The notes beneath the pieces are model-generated. The model worked only from the letters and a program-made list of their open reading frames with translations, did not search any database and was not told where the DNA came from. The position numbers and the translations under genes were made by a program. 64,000 bases of DNA from Gammaproteobacteria bacterium 42_54_T18 (GTDB lineage Bacteria; Pseudomonadota; Gammaproteobacteria; Pseudomonadales; Ketobacteraceae): the NCBI GenBank assembly GCA_002163245.1, contig MAAL01000063.1, positions 1 to 64,000 of the forward strand. Direction: 5' to 3'. Every line of letters begins with the position of its first letter. The first letter of the stretch is position 1. Shown in pieces: positions 16,965 through 25,428 of this stretch.

Positions 16965-19382
16965 ATGGACTCAAATAAAAGAAACTGGAAGAGGCGTGTT
17001 GAAAGTGGTTTCGGTCAATTAGGCTATGCCATGGGTAATCACTCGTGGCTTTGGCTTATAGGTTGTGTATTCGTCATTGGTGTTATGGCCTCACAGCTGG
17101 TTCATCTTCGCAAGGACACCAGTGTGGAGGGTTTTCTAGAAGAGGGGTCTATCGAACTTCAGCAATACAACCGCTTTAAAGACATATTTGGCCGGGACGA
17201 AGTCTTTATTGTGAGTGTAGAAGTTGGCGAAATTTTTACTCAGGACTTTGCCGACAAGTTCCGTGCATTGCATCAACAAATTGAGGATGAAGTCCCCCAC
17301 GTTAAAACTGTCGACTCGCTAATTAATGCTCGTTACACCTATGGAGCAGACGACACCCTTTATATCGAAGAATTATTACCCGTCACCTTGCCAACGGATC
17401 CCGGCGGGTTGCAAAAGCTAAAAGACTACACCTTTGGTAATGCCACCTACGCGGATTATCTCATTTCAAAAGACCGCCACCTATTGGCTTTGATTGTGCG
17501 GTTAGAGTCTTATCGTTATGAGAAAGACGAAAATGGAGCGTTACAAACGCTGTATATGGAAACGCACCATATGCAGGAGTCTTTAGAAAAGTTATCTGAT
17601 ATTGCTAAGCAACATAGAGGTGTGTTGTCCCATGACATTCGTCTGGCAGGTTCAATGCCCTTTCAGTTAATGCTTGGAGAAATGTTAGAAAGGGATTTTG
17701 CAATGTTTGCCGGCATAGCGACCTTTCTCATCGGCATGGTATTGTTTATTATTTTTCGCCGTGCTTCAGGCGTATTTATGCCGCTTATGATTATGAGTTT
17801 GGGTGTGATAACTACGCTAAGTTTGATGGCTATCATGGATACCCCTATTCAGGTAACCACATCGATTCTGCCCTCTTTTTTATTGGCGGTTTGTGTGGGG
17901 GATAGTATCCACCTGCTAACCATTTTTTATAAAAACTATGATCAAGGGCAGGATAAAATTCAAGCGCTTGCGAATGCCATGGAGCATACAGGCCTGGCTA
18001 TTTTCTTTACCAGCATTACCACAGCTGCAGGTTTGGCATCTTTTGCTATGTCAGAAATTACAGCGGTAGCGTCACTTGGGCTTTATGGTGCGCTGGGTTC
18101 CATAATCGCTTTTTTATTGACGGTGTTTGTCCTGCCTTGCCTCATCAGTTTGTTGCCCATTAAACGTCGCCCGTTAAGCAAAGAAGAAAGTAATGGCCTG
18201 CATAGGCTGTTAAGCTGGTGCGCTAGAGTTTCCACCACCTATCCTAAAGTTATCGTTACTTCCGGCGTTATTGTCTTTGTTGTGAGCTTGGGCATCGCTA
18301 GTCAAAACCAATTTAGCCATAACCCACTGGCTTGGCTACCTGACAACTCTCCACCGGTACTCGCTCTTAAAAACTATGAGCAACGTATGGGTTCAAGTAT
18401 GGCAATAGAAGTAATGCTTGATACCGGAGTGGAGCGAGGCGTAAATAATCCGGCGTTTATGCGAGCGTTAGATGAGGTGCAAAGAGAAGTCGAGACTTGG
18501 GATACGGATACGTACCGAGTAGTGAAAACCATGAGTGTTGCTGATATTGTGAAAGAATCCAATCGTGCTCTACACGATAATGATGAAGCACAATTTTTAA
18601 TACCAGGTAATGCTGAACTTATTAGCCAAGAGTTGTTTCTAGTAGAACTTGATGAGCCCGACGACCTCTACTCGATGATAGATCGTCGTTACCAGATAGC
18701 GCGCCTCACCTTAATGATCCCATGGATGGATGCTCTTTATGCAAAACAACTGTTGGAGCGATTAAGGCCCTTTCTACAAGAAAAACTAGGTCCACATACC
18801 CGCGAAATAACCTCTACCGGTAGTGCCGCCATTATGGGTGGAACCATTGCCAGAATGTTGATTTCCGCCGCTGAAAGTTATGGCTTTGCCGCCATCGTTA
18901 TTACCCTGATGATGATCTTGATGATTGGTAGTATAAAGCTGGGACTACTGAGTATGATTCCTTCACTACTGCCTATTTTGATCGTACTGTCCATTATTAA
19001 GCTTATCGGCATGCCTTTAGATATGTTGACGATGCTTATCGGCTCCATCGCCATCGGGTTAACCGTGGATGATAATGTGCACTTTATGCTCGGGTTTAGA
19101 CGTTTATATGAGAAAACTGGTGACCCGGTATTTGCTATTGAGAAAACGATGTTGTCAACAGGGCGAGCTATGTTGATTACGTCACTGGTGTTAAGTATCG
19201 GGTTTCTTACTTACAGTCTTTCCGAAATGAAAAATATGTTTAGTTTTGGTGTGATGACGGCTTTTTGCATATTCCTCGCGTTATTAGCGACCTTTATTTT
19301 GGCCCCAGCATTGATGATGCTGGCAAATAGAACGTGGCAACATCAAAACGAACACACGTTAATACCTAACACACAAATATAA
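16965..19382 (+). CDS. RND/MMPL-superfamily transporter
   Basis: An 805-residue membrane protein with the internal duplication of RND proteins: one helix (about 27-46), a periplasmic loop, a five-helix block, then the same again (about 420-800). Charged residues used for proton coupling appear in matching places of the two halves, GDSIHLL in the first and VDDNVHF in the second. The sterol-sensing-domain-like character and small loops point to the HAE2/HAE3/MMPL branch, whose members move lipids, hopanoids or other hydrophobic compounds, rather than the AcrB drug exporters. No membrane-fusion or outer-membrane partner is nearby. Instead it is followed by a TatT-like lipoprotein and TRAP-type genes, which suggests a combined system. 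No strong ribosome binding site precedes its ATG. Confidence 0.9.
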   Translation: MDSNKRNWKRRVESGFGQLGYAMGNHSWLWLIGCVFVIGVMASQLVHLRKDTSVEGFLEEGSIELQQYNRFKDIFGRDEVFIVSVEVGEIFTQDFADKFRALHQQIEDEVPHVKTVDSLINARYTYGADDTLYIEELLPVTLPTDPGGLQKLKDYTFGNATYADYLISKDRHLLALIVRLESYRYEKDENGALQTLYMETHHMQESLEKLSDIAKQHRGVLSHDIRLAGSMPFQLMLGEMLERDFAMFAGIATFLIGMVLFIIFRRASGVFMPLMIMSLGVITTLSLMAIMDTPIQVTTSILPSFLLAVCVGDSIHLLTIFYKNYDQGQDKIQALANAMEHTGLAIFFTSITTAAGLASFAMSEITAVASLGLYGALGSIIAFLLTVFVLPCLISLLPIKRRPLSKEESNGLHRLLSWCARVSTTYPKVIVTSGVIVFVVSLGIASQNQFSHNPLAWLPDNSPPVLALKNYEQRMGSSMAIEVMLDTGVERGVNNPAFMRALDEVQREVETWDTDTYRVVKTMSVADIVKESNRALHDNDEAQFLIPGNAELISQELFLVELDEPDDLYSMIDRRYQIARLTLMIPWMDALYAKQLLERLRPFLQEKLGPHTREITSTGSAAIMGGTIARMLISAAESYGFAAIVITLMMILMIGSIKLGLLSMIPSLLPILIVLSIIKLIGMPLDMLTMLIGSIAIGLTVDDNVHFMLGFRRLYEKTGDPVFAIEKTMLSTGRAMLITSLVLSIGFLTYSLSEMKNMFSFGVMTAFCIFLALLATFILAPALMMLANRTWQHQNEHTLIPNTQI

Positions 19383-19447
19383 ACTTCTACTGCACAGCAT
19401 GATAGACATCATGATCTGTAGAAAATTTAATAGTGTCTTAAAAAATA

Positions 19448-19616
19448 GCGATTTAACGTCTTGTTTTACCTAACAGAAAGTGAATTTGAGAATTACTGAC
19501 TTTACTTTGGCGTGGTGATGTAACGGTGACAAATTACGTTTTCAGGGGTAAAAGATGCGGTACATAAAAATAATTAGAGAGGGAATCTAATGGGGACTTA
19601 TCGGAATATAGCTGCT
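19448..19616 (+). repeat. 169-bp direct repeat, copy 2 (upstream of and into the lipoprotein gene)
   Basis: Second copy of the leader module at 16666-16834, same length with no gaps. Here it runs into the intact lipoprotein gene, so this is probably the parental copy. The most divergent part is around 19484-19499; the ribosome binding sites and the start of the gene are nearly identical. Confidence 0.93.
19555..19590 (+). CDS. Putative 11-residue leader peptide overlapping the lipoprotein start
   Basis: ATG 19555 follows AGGGG at good spacing and encodes MRYIKIIREGI, ending at TAA 19588-19590. The last base of that stop is the first base of the lipoprotein ATG (TAATG), and the lipoprotein ribosome binding site lies inside the mini-ORF. 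This arrangement is typical of translational coupling or attenuation. The first 11 residues are kept in repeat copy 1 apart from Arg2 to Gln2. Expression is an inference. Confidence 0.45.
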   Translation: MRYIKIIREGI

Positions 19617-20606
19617 GTGGCAGCGCTTTCACTTTCATTCTTTCTGAGTGGTTGCTCGCAACACATGATGCGTGACGTCGCAGCCTCTGGCATGGTGGGG
19701 TTTAGTAATGATTACGCCGCCCCATGGTTTTTGGCATCAGAAGATACTGATGTGATGTGTGGGATGGGCGAGGGTTTATCGGCAATGACTTACCCCATGG
19801 GGCCAAATGCGGATGCTCTTGTTCCTATGCTGAGCTTGGCATCCGGAATGTGTGCGGATGAACGAAGTAAAGAAGAAGAGCTACGATACATTCGAGCTAT
19901 ACGTCGAAACGATATCGAAACCGCACAAGATGCTCGAACCCTACAGAAGCGTTGGTTAGCGCTAGCTGCCAAACGACAGTATTTCGGTTACCAAGCGGGT
20001 GTGCGTGCGTGGGGGGAGCCTGGTAAAACGTGTCCAGCGTTATCCGATCGCAATGATCAAATGAGTTACCTAATGGGGTTATTACTTGGGCTGCAAGCGT
20101 TTCAATCGGATTTCTCCCTGGGTGGAACATTAGTTCCTTCAGATACGGTTTCTAAAGTAATGAGCGGTATGAGCTGTTTAGGGAGTGATGATTTCTGGGG
20201 GGTACCTGCAGCAGCGTTATCAATGACTGAAATTATATTAGCGAACGCGGGTGATGACCAAGTCGCGTTGGATGTTGGGTACGCCAAATTGGCGCGGGCT
20301 TCGGCCGTAGGTGAGCGAGATGGTGTTCGTATGGTTCAAGCGTTACAGGCCTCACTCTTTGCCATGCAAGGTAAAGAAGAACGAGTGAAGCAAGTTATCC
20401 GTGATCATGTCACGAGCAAGAAAGAGACACCTGCCAGCGTCGAATTCAAATTGATGGATAAAATGGCTACTCGAACCATCAAACTTGTGTCTGACAAATT
20501 GTGGACTCAAGCGACGGGGCAGCGAACGCCGTATGGGAAACTCGGCACTTTTTGGGATGACAAACCCACGTTAGAAAATGCATTGGATATTGATGATTTA
20601 TTATAA
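19590..20606 (+). CDS. TatT-like periplasmic lipoprotein
   Basis: A 338-residue lipoprotein with a lipobox LSGC (Cys22). The mature protein is almost entirely helical and Ala/Leu-rich, with features resembling TatT, the TPR-like trimeric lipoprotein of tripartite TRAP systems: an early ASGMVGFSNDYAAPWFLAS helix, PMGPNADALVPMLSLASG and a long helix with YQAGVRAWGE. Several paired cysteines (for example near residues 56, 88 and 150) may form disulphides. TatT proteins are thought to carry hydrophobic ligands together with the TRAP binding protein. The binding protein and permease genes follow in the same direction. The family assignment is by pattern and context, so I hold it at moderate confidence. 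Confidence 0.65.
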   Translation: MGTYRNIAAVAALSLSFFLSGCSQHMMRDVAASGMVGFSNDYAAPWFLASEDTDVMCGMGEGLSAMTYPMGPNADALVPMLSLASGMCADERSKEEELRYIRAIRRNDIETAQDARTLQKRWLALAAKRQYFGYQAGVRAWGEPGKTCPALSDRNDQMSYLMGLLLGLQAFQSDFSLGGTLVPSDTVSKVMSGMSCLGSDDFWGVPAAALSMTEIILANAGDDQVALDVGYAKLARASAVGERDGVRMVQALQASLFAMQGKEERVKQVIRDHVTSKKETPASVEFKLMDKMATRTIKLVSDKLWTQATGQRTPYGKLGTFWDDKPTLENALDIDDLL

Positions 20607-20632
20607 GAACTAAATTCTGATCACTGTTTCAC

Positions 20633-20702
20633 AATGTAAGTGTTGAAAATCAATTGTCGCAATTTAAGTGTCGCAATTAAAGTGCTGTAATTTGAGTGTC
20701 AC
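20633..20702. repeat. Five tandem degenerate 14-bp repeats
   Basis: Five consecutive 14-mers (starting at 20633, 20647, 20661, 20675 and 20689) follow a consensus close to AATTTAAGTGTCGC. Units 3 and 5 differ at three positions and units 1 and 2 are more diverged. They fill the gap between the lipoprotein gene and the binding-protein gene, about 100 bases before the latter's start. Confidence 0.7.
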
Positions 20703-20797
20703 GTTTCTAATTCACGGAATAGTCTCAGTGTATAAATAGTTTTAGCGGATATTTTCTTTATTGCGAAAAATAAAAAAGGATAAAAAGGGGTGAAAAA

Positions 20798-21820
20798 ATG
20801 AAAATAATATCGAAGGCGAAAAAAACTGCGGTTAGTATTGCCGTTGCAATGCTATTAGCTAGCGGTGCGCAAGCCGCTAATCTTAAGCCTATCACTATGT
20901 GTGCTTTAATGATGATGGGAGAAGGTGGCCCGGAACATCAAATGTTGCTGGATTACCAAGCTGCGGCATTAAACTGGGGCGTGAAGGTCGAGCTTAAGCC
21001 CTACAATAATGAGAAAATCGTAACGGAAGAATTAAAAGCAGGTGTATGCGATCTTGCGAATGTGACGGGAATGCAGGCTCGTAGTTTTAATAAGTTTACC
21101 GGCACATTGGATTCGCCAGGCAGTATCCCCACGTATGATCACTTGAGAATTGTATTGGAAACGTTAGCTCAACCCAGAGCGGCGAAATACATGAAAGAAG
21201 GAGAATACGAAATTATTGGCATCCAGCCAGCAGGAGCGGTCTTCTTGTTCACCAATGACCGTAAGATTGAGAGTGTGGGCGACCTTGCAGGAAAGAAGAT
21301 TGGCGTGTTAGAGAGCATGCCTGAAATGCGACAGATGGTTGCAGATATGGGGATGACACCGGTTTCGTCCACGTTAACCAATGTCTTCCAGAAATTTAAT
21401 AACGGTGTTATTGATATAACCGGTGGCCCGGCGATAGTGTATGACATGATGGAATTGTATAAAGGGATGGAACCAGATGGGGGGGTGTTAGAGGCCCCGT
21501 TAGTTCAAGCAAATGTACAATTTATTGGGCGCGCAGAAAGATTACCAGAAGGCTTTGCGCAAAAGTCTCGTGAATACTTTGTTTCGAACTTCGATGCTAG
21601 TTTGAACTTTATTAAAGCGGGTGAAAAGAGTATTCCAGCGAAATGGTGGATTCCGGTACCAGAAAGTAAGGAAGACGAGTTACACGAGACAACCCGAAAA
21701 GTCCGTTTGGCGTTTAGAGACATGGGGGTTTATGACCCTAAAATGCTTACATTGCTACGGAAAATTCGTTGTAAGCAAGACCCGTCGCGTTCAGAGTGTA
21801 CGGATAAAAACGCAGAGTAA
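20798..21820 (+). CDS. AdeT/TRAP-type periplasmic solute-binding protein
   Basis: A 340-residue secreted protein with a signal peptide (cleavage after AQA, residue 26). The mature part resembles the AdeT1/2 group of DctP-like binding proteins: TMCALMMMGEGGPEHQMLLDY near the N-terminus, the Lys-Pro-Tyr-Asn-Asn strand, a VGDLAGKKIGVLESMPEMRQM hinge region and a conserved C-terminal LRKIRCKQDPSRSEC with two cysteines. AdeT was once described as part of an efflux pump, but the fold is that of a solute receptor. It probably delivers a substrate to the permease encoded next. The gene has a purine-rich ribosome binding site (AAGGGG region). Confidence 0.82.
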   Translation: MKIISKAKKTAVSIAVAMLLASGAQAANLKPITMCALMMMGEGGPEHQMLLDYQAAALNWGVKVELKPYNNEKIVTEELKAGVCDLANVTGMQARSFNKFTGTLDSPGSIPTYDHLRIVLETLAQPRAAKYMKEGEYEIIGIQPAGAVFLFTNDRKIESVGDLAGKKIGVLESMPEMRQMVADMGMTPVSSTLTNVFQKFNNGVIDITGGPAIVYDMMELYKGMEPDGGVLEAPLVQANVQFIGRAERLPEGFAQKSREYFVSNFDASLNFIKAGEKSIPAKWWIPVPESKEDELHETTRKVRLAFRDMGVYDPKMLTLLRKIRCKQDPSRSECTDKNAE

Positions 21821-21902
21821 ATACAATAGCCAACGTAAGTGCTTGTCTTGTACTTAGGTTGGTTTTCGTTTGGTTATAATTTTTCCAGTCAGGTATGTCA
21901 TT

Positions 21903-23972
21903 GTGAGCGAAGTTGCGCTAGAAACTCCCCCCTCTTTTTTCTCCTTACTAACCGACCGTGCACCGATTTCAGTGATACTGTTATTGTTAGTGTTTTTGAT
22001 TTTTGCGCGAACCGGCGAAAGTTTTCATGGTCAGCTAACCAAGATCGGAGAGTCGCTGTGGGAAGATTACTTTTCTCTCAGAGAAGATAGCCCAACACCG
22101 ACCTGTAATAAAAACCCTGATATTGGATTGCGATTAAATACATTGGAAGTCGAATCAAATGCATCGTCAGATGATTTTGATATATTTGAAGAAAGTTTTG
22201 ATCGTGACGCCACTCGTCAATCCCTTGAGAAACAAAAATCCGAATGTATTGCTTCTTATGCGAAAGCGGAATACCTTCAAAGCAAGGTGACGCCAGGTGT
22301 TCGTGTATACCGTTATATAGAGCATCAATTTGCCACGGCGAGTTTATTCGCCACAGCTCAGCAACAATTCTTCTTGGTTATCTTATTATTTGTTGCCGGT
22401 AGTATCGCGACGCAAAAGCAGCACCATATTGCGTTTAGGCCCATTTCTAGCACCTTAGATCACCGGGTGTCGACAGTATTGCAGTTGCTTGCTAACGCCT
22501 CGTTGGCGGTGTCAGCTTGGAGCTACAGAGCAACAACTTTCAGTTCAACAATTGAAGTCAGTAATCCTGAGATTATTAACGGCCTGGCGATCGGCTCCAC
22601 AGTATTGGTGTTGGCTTCGTTGTATCAGCTTGTTCGACATCCAAAAGGACTCGAGCAAAGAGGAACGATAGGTCGCGCCTTACTCTCGGTTCCTCTATAT
22701 ACCTTTGTCATGCTGATATTTGCATTTATTACTTACGGTGTGAAACAGCATGTACCAGGGTTGGCGATTTATTTTAGTAGTTTCTTTGAAAACGCGGGTA
22801 CTTACCTGGATGTTGGTTTGTATTTGTGGAGCGGCATGTTGTTAAAGCAAACACAGTTAGGAGAGCGTGTTTTTAGTGTGTTTACTCCGTGGAAGTTGCC
22901 ACCGGAATTATTGGCATTCGTTGCCGTTGTGGTAATGGCAGTACCTACGGCTTACACCGGCGCATCGTCTATTATTATTCTGGCGATGGGGACCGTGGTT
23001 TATCGTGAGTTACGTAAGGTGGGAACTCGACGACAGCTGGCGTTGGCGACAACGGCGATGAGTGGTAGTTCTGGTATTGTATTACGCCCTTGTTTGTTAG
23101 TGGTCATCATTTCAATTTTGAATAAAGAAGTGGTTACTGATGACCTTTTCTTTTGGGGTGTTCGCGTGTTTATGTTAACCGTGGGGGTGTTTTTCTTTTA
23201 TGCCTTGTTAACTAAGCAAGAGCCGTTACGTGTGGCGAAAGTCAGTGATGCGTTATCGCCATCGTTAGCGAACCTCAGGTCATTACTACCCTATATTGCT
23301 GTTTTTAGCATTATGATGGGCTTGTATGCAGTGTCACTTGATGCCTATATGGATCAGTTTTCAGCGCCAATTATGTTACCTGTTCTGATTGTTGCAGTGA
23401 TTGCTTATGAAAGATGGATGAGTAAAGCCAAGCCGATTTATCACGACCCAGAGCGTATGGATACGGTTAAAGGGGCTCTCAACAAATCCATGGTAGACGC
23501 ATCCATTCATATTGGCGCGTTATTGATGTTGATGTCGACATTCATGATTATTCAAGGGATGGGTGGAAAAATGGTTTCTGCGACATTCTTGGCGGATTTT
23601 GATACTACCTACGCAACGATGGGAGCGTTGGTGCTGCTCTTTGTCTTGATAGGCATGTTTGTAGAATCCATGGCCGCCGTGGCCATCGTCTCCCTGATGA
23701 TTGCACCTATAGCGTATCAGCAAGGTATCAACCCCATTCATTTTTGGATGACATGTTTAGTGGCATTAGAGATGGGGTATTTAAGCCCTCCAGTGGCTCT
23801 GAGCCATATCTTTACCCGTCAGGTTGTCGGTGAGACGGAGTGTTTATTAGCAGCTCAAGAAGGTCATAACTTCTACTATCGGAATGAGAAGTATTTGTTA
23901 CCACTGTTGGTAATGGGAACTACGCTGGTCATTGTGGCGTTTGGACCGTTACTTTATGGTATTGGCGGTTAA
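21903..23972 (+). CDS. TRAP transporter large permease with N-terminal extension
   Basis: A 689-residue protein. The C-terminal half (from about residue 320) is a DctM-type large permease with typical AYTGASSIIILAMG and SGSSGIVLRPCLLVVI segments and the late GYLSPPVALS motif. Ahead of it are a first helix (about 18-32), a soluble Cys/Asp-rich loop of about 110 residues, and four helices that could play the part of the small DctQ subunit, so this looks like a fused QM permease. I prefer GTG 21903 (AGG eight bases upstream, giving MSEVALETPP) to the TTG at 21870 that opens the frame. It completes the cassette with the binding protein and the lipoprotein. Driving force would be a sodium or proton gradient, by family knowledge. 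Confidence 0.85.
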   Translation: MSEVALETPPSFFSLLTDRAPISVILLLLVFLIFARTGESFHGQLTKIGESLWEDYFSLREDSPTPTCNKNPDIGLRLNTLEVESNASSDDFDIFEESFDRDATRQSLEKQKSECIASYAKAEYLQSKVTPGVRVYRYIEHQFATASLFATAQQQFFLVILLFVAGSIATQKQHHIAFRPISSTLDHRVSTVLQLLANASLAVSAWSYRATTFSSTIEVSNPEIINGLAIGSTVLVLASLYQLVRHPKGLEQRGTIGRALLSVPLYTFVMLIFAFITYGVKQHVPGLAIYFSSFFENAGTYLDVGLYLWSGMLLKQTQLGERVFSVFTPWKLPPELLAFVAVVVMAVPTAYTGASSIIILAMGTVVYRELRKVGTRRQLALATTAMSGSSGIVLRPCLLVVIISILNKEVVTDDLFFWGVRVFMLTVGVFFFYALLTKQEPLRVAKVSDALSPSLANLRSLLPYIAVFSIMMGLYAVSLDAYMDQFSAPIMLPVLIVAVIAYERWMSKAKPIYHDPERMDTVKGALNKSMVDASIHIGALLMLMSTFMIIQGMGGKMVSATFLADFDTTYATMGALVLLFVLIGMFVESMAAVAIVSLMIAPIAYQQGINPIHFWMTCLVALEMGYLSPPVALSHIFTRQVVGETECLLAAQEGHNFYYRNEKYLLPLLVMGTTLVIVAFGPLLYGIGG

Positions 23973-24025
23973 CCCCCCCAAAACGCACCTTGTCACCTTA
24001 GAAGTCTGTCAATACGTCTGCTGCT

Positions 24026-24073
24026 CTCCTATCTGTTTTAATGAGGAACTAGAAATCATTGAACAGATAGGAG
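24026..24073. promoter_or_regulatory. Inverted repeat covering the ribosome binding site of the MpaB-like gene
   Basis: CTCCTATCTGTT (24026-24037) and its perfect complement (24062-24073) are separated by 24 bases. The right arm contains the AGGAG used by the ATG at 24081. It may be a repressor operator, since two half-sites one helical face apart suit a TetR dimer pair, or an RNA hairpin that hides the ribosome binding site. Confidence 0.7.
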
Positions 24074-24080
24074 CCTGAAA

Positions 24081-25376
24081 ATGCTAGATATCCCGTTAAA
24101 GACTGAGACAATTAGACAGGAGCATATGGATATTTGCCCTGATGTGTATAAAAACGTTGATCTTACTCAGGCACCTGACCGATACAGAAAAAAACCGAGC
24201 GAAAATAGCTCTCTCTGGTCACAGGTTACTGACAGTGATAAGGAGATGATGTCCGATGGCGACCTGCAGGAACAATTTCGTCAATGGTCGATAGCAGGTG
24301 ATCCTGTAGCAGATGCGTTCGCCTTAAGGTTCCGAGACCTTAAACATAGCGTTGCAATGCAAATGCTCAATACGGCCCTGGACAAAGGAATTGACGCTGT
24401 TGAAGATGCCCCAGCAGAACTTATTGCGTTGATGGCGCAGGTAGATCATGTGCCGGACTGGGTCGATTGGGACGCTGTGGATAAAACAGCAGAGCTGATA
24501 GGTCCAATGATTTACGCTTTGGGACAAACTGGATGGCGCGCGGGGTTTGTTTTGACTTTTGGTAACTCGTATCAAGGTTTGCCGATGGTGAAAACGGGCG
24601 CCTTACACAAACCTGAAACGGCTCCCGGTAGAATTAAAGAAACTGTCAGTGTTATTAATTACCTTGCGATCCCCGGAGGATTACGTCGGCAGGGCGTAGC
24701 ATTAAAGTTATTGGTGAGAGTCCGGGTTATGCACTCCCTGGTACGGGTTAATTTACTGAGTAACCCAAAAGCATGGGATGTCTCGACTTACGGTGTGCCT
24801 CTGCCCCAGGTCGATATGTACGCTGGATGGGGTCTTATTGCTAGCGGTTTATCGGTAATGGAGAATATGAGCGGGAAACCGATGAATATTTCTGCGTTGC
24901 GTTACCTTATGTATTTAACGGGCGTCGATACGCGTATGCCCAGTAACAGCGTCGAAGAGGTGAAGGGTGTCATGGTAATGGTTTCATCAACGTTGAATCA
25001 TAGGTACGAAGCCTGGGCATCTGAGTTAACCGCAACGGCGTTAAATGCAAAAATGACTCCGAACATCAGTATTAAGGACAAGTTGTGGGACAAAGCCGAT
25101 CGTAAACTGGGTGAGCTTATTCTCACGAAAGTTATGGGCAAGCGAAATGCGACGCAACTTGGTGTTACCGCATCGCCGCTAAATTACGCATCTGCGGCAT
25201 ACTTGATTACTCCAATAGTCGCTAAGTTTACCAAATTAAAGGCAATGGAGATGTTGCCTGGCGGTAAAAATAGGGTGAAGAAAATGTGTGTGGATTATGC
25301 GTACAGTAACATGGGCATTGACCTTAAGTTTGATAGTAATTCAGACAATTACAGTAGCACTAAAGGCACAGCATGA
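24081..25376 (+). CDS. MpaB-like (DUF2236) oxygenase
   Basis: A 431-residue protein resembling the DUF2236 family, which includes the fungal oxygenase MpaB and latex-clearing protein Lcp; these cleave carbon-carbon double bonds of isoprenoid chains. Supporting segments are VPDWVDWDAVDKTAELIG, a central GPMIYALGQTG helix and RVRVMHSLVR, whose His and Arg fit the conserved core. No signal peptide is seen, so the enzyme is cytosolic. It begins the operon with an acyl-CoA ligase and an aldehyde dehydrogenase, which would suit oxidative cleavage of an unsaturated chain followed by oxidation of the aldehyde and CoA activation. Haem binding cannot be shown from sequence alone. Confidence 0.75.
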   Translation: MLDIPLKTETIRQEHMDICPDVYKNVDLTQAPDRYRKKPSENSSLWSQVTDSDKEMMSDGDLQEQFRQWSIAGDPVADAFALRFRDLKHSVAMQMLNTALDKGIDAVEDAPAELIALMAQVDHVPDWVDWDAVDKTAELIGPMIYALGQTGWRAGFVLTFGNSYQGLPMVKTGALHKPETAPGRIKETVSVINYLAIPGGLRRQGVALKLLVRVRVMHSLVRVNLLSNPKAWDVSTYGVPLPQVDMYAGWGLIASGLSVMENMSGKPMNISALRYLMYLTGVDTRMPSNSVEEVKGVMVMVSSTLNHRYEAWASELTATALNAKMTPNISIKDKLWDKADRKLGELILTKVMGKRNATQLGVTASPLNYASAAYLITPIVAKFTKLKAMEMLPGGKNRVKKMCVDYAYSNMGIDLKFDSNSDNYSSTKGTA

Positions 25377-25428
25377 GAATTTACATAGCACGAGGATCGC
25401 GTTTTAATCATAAGCCTAGGCAGATATT

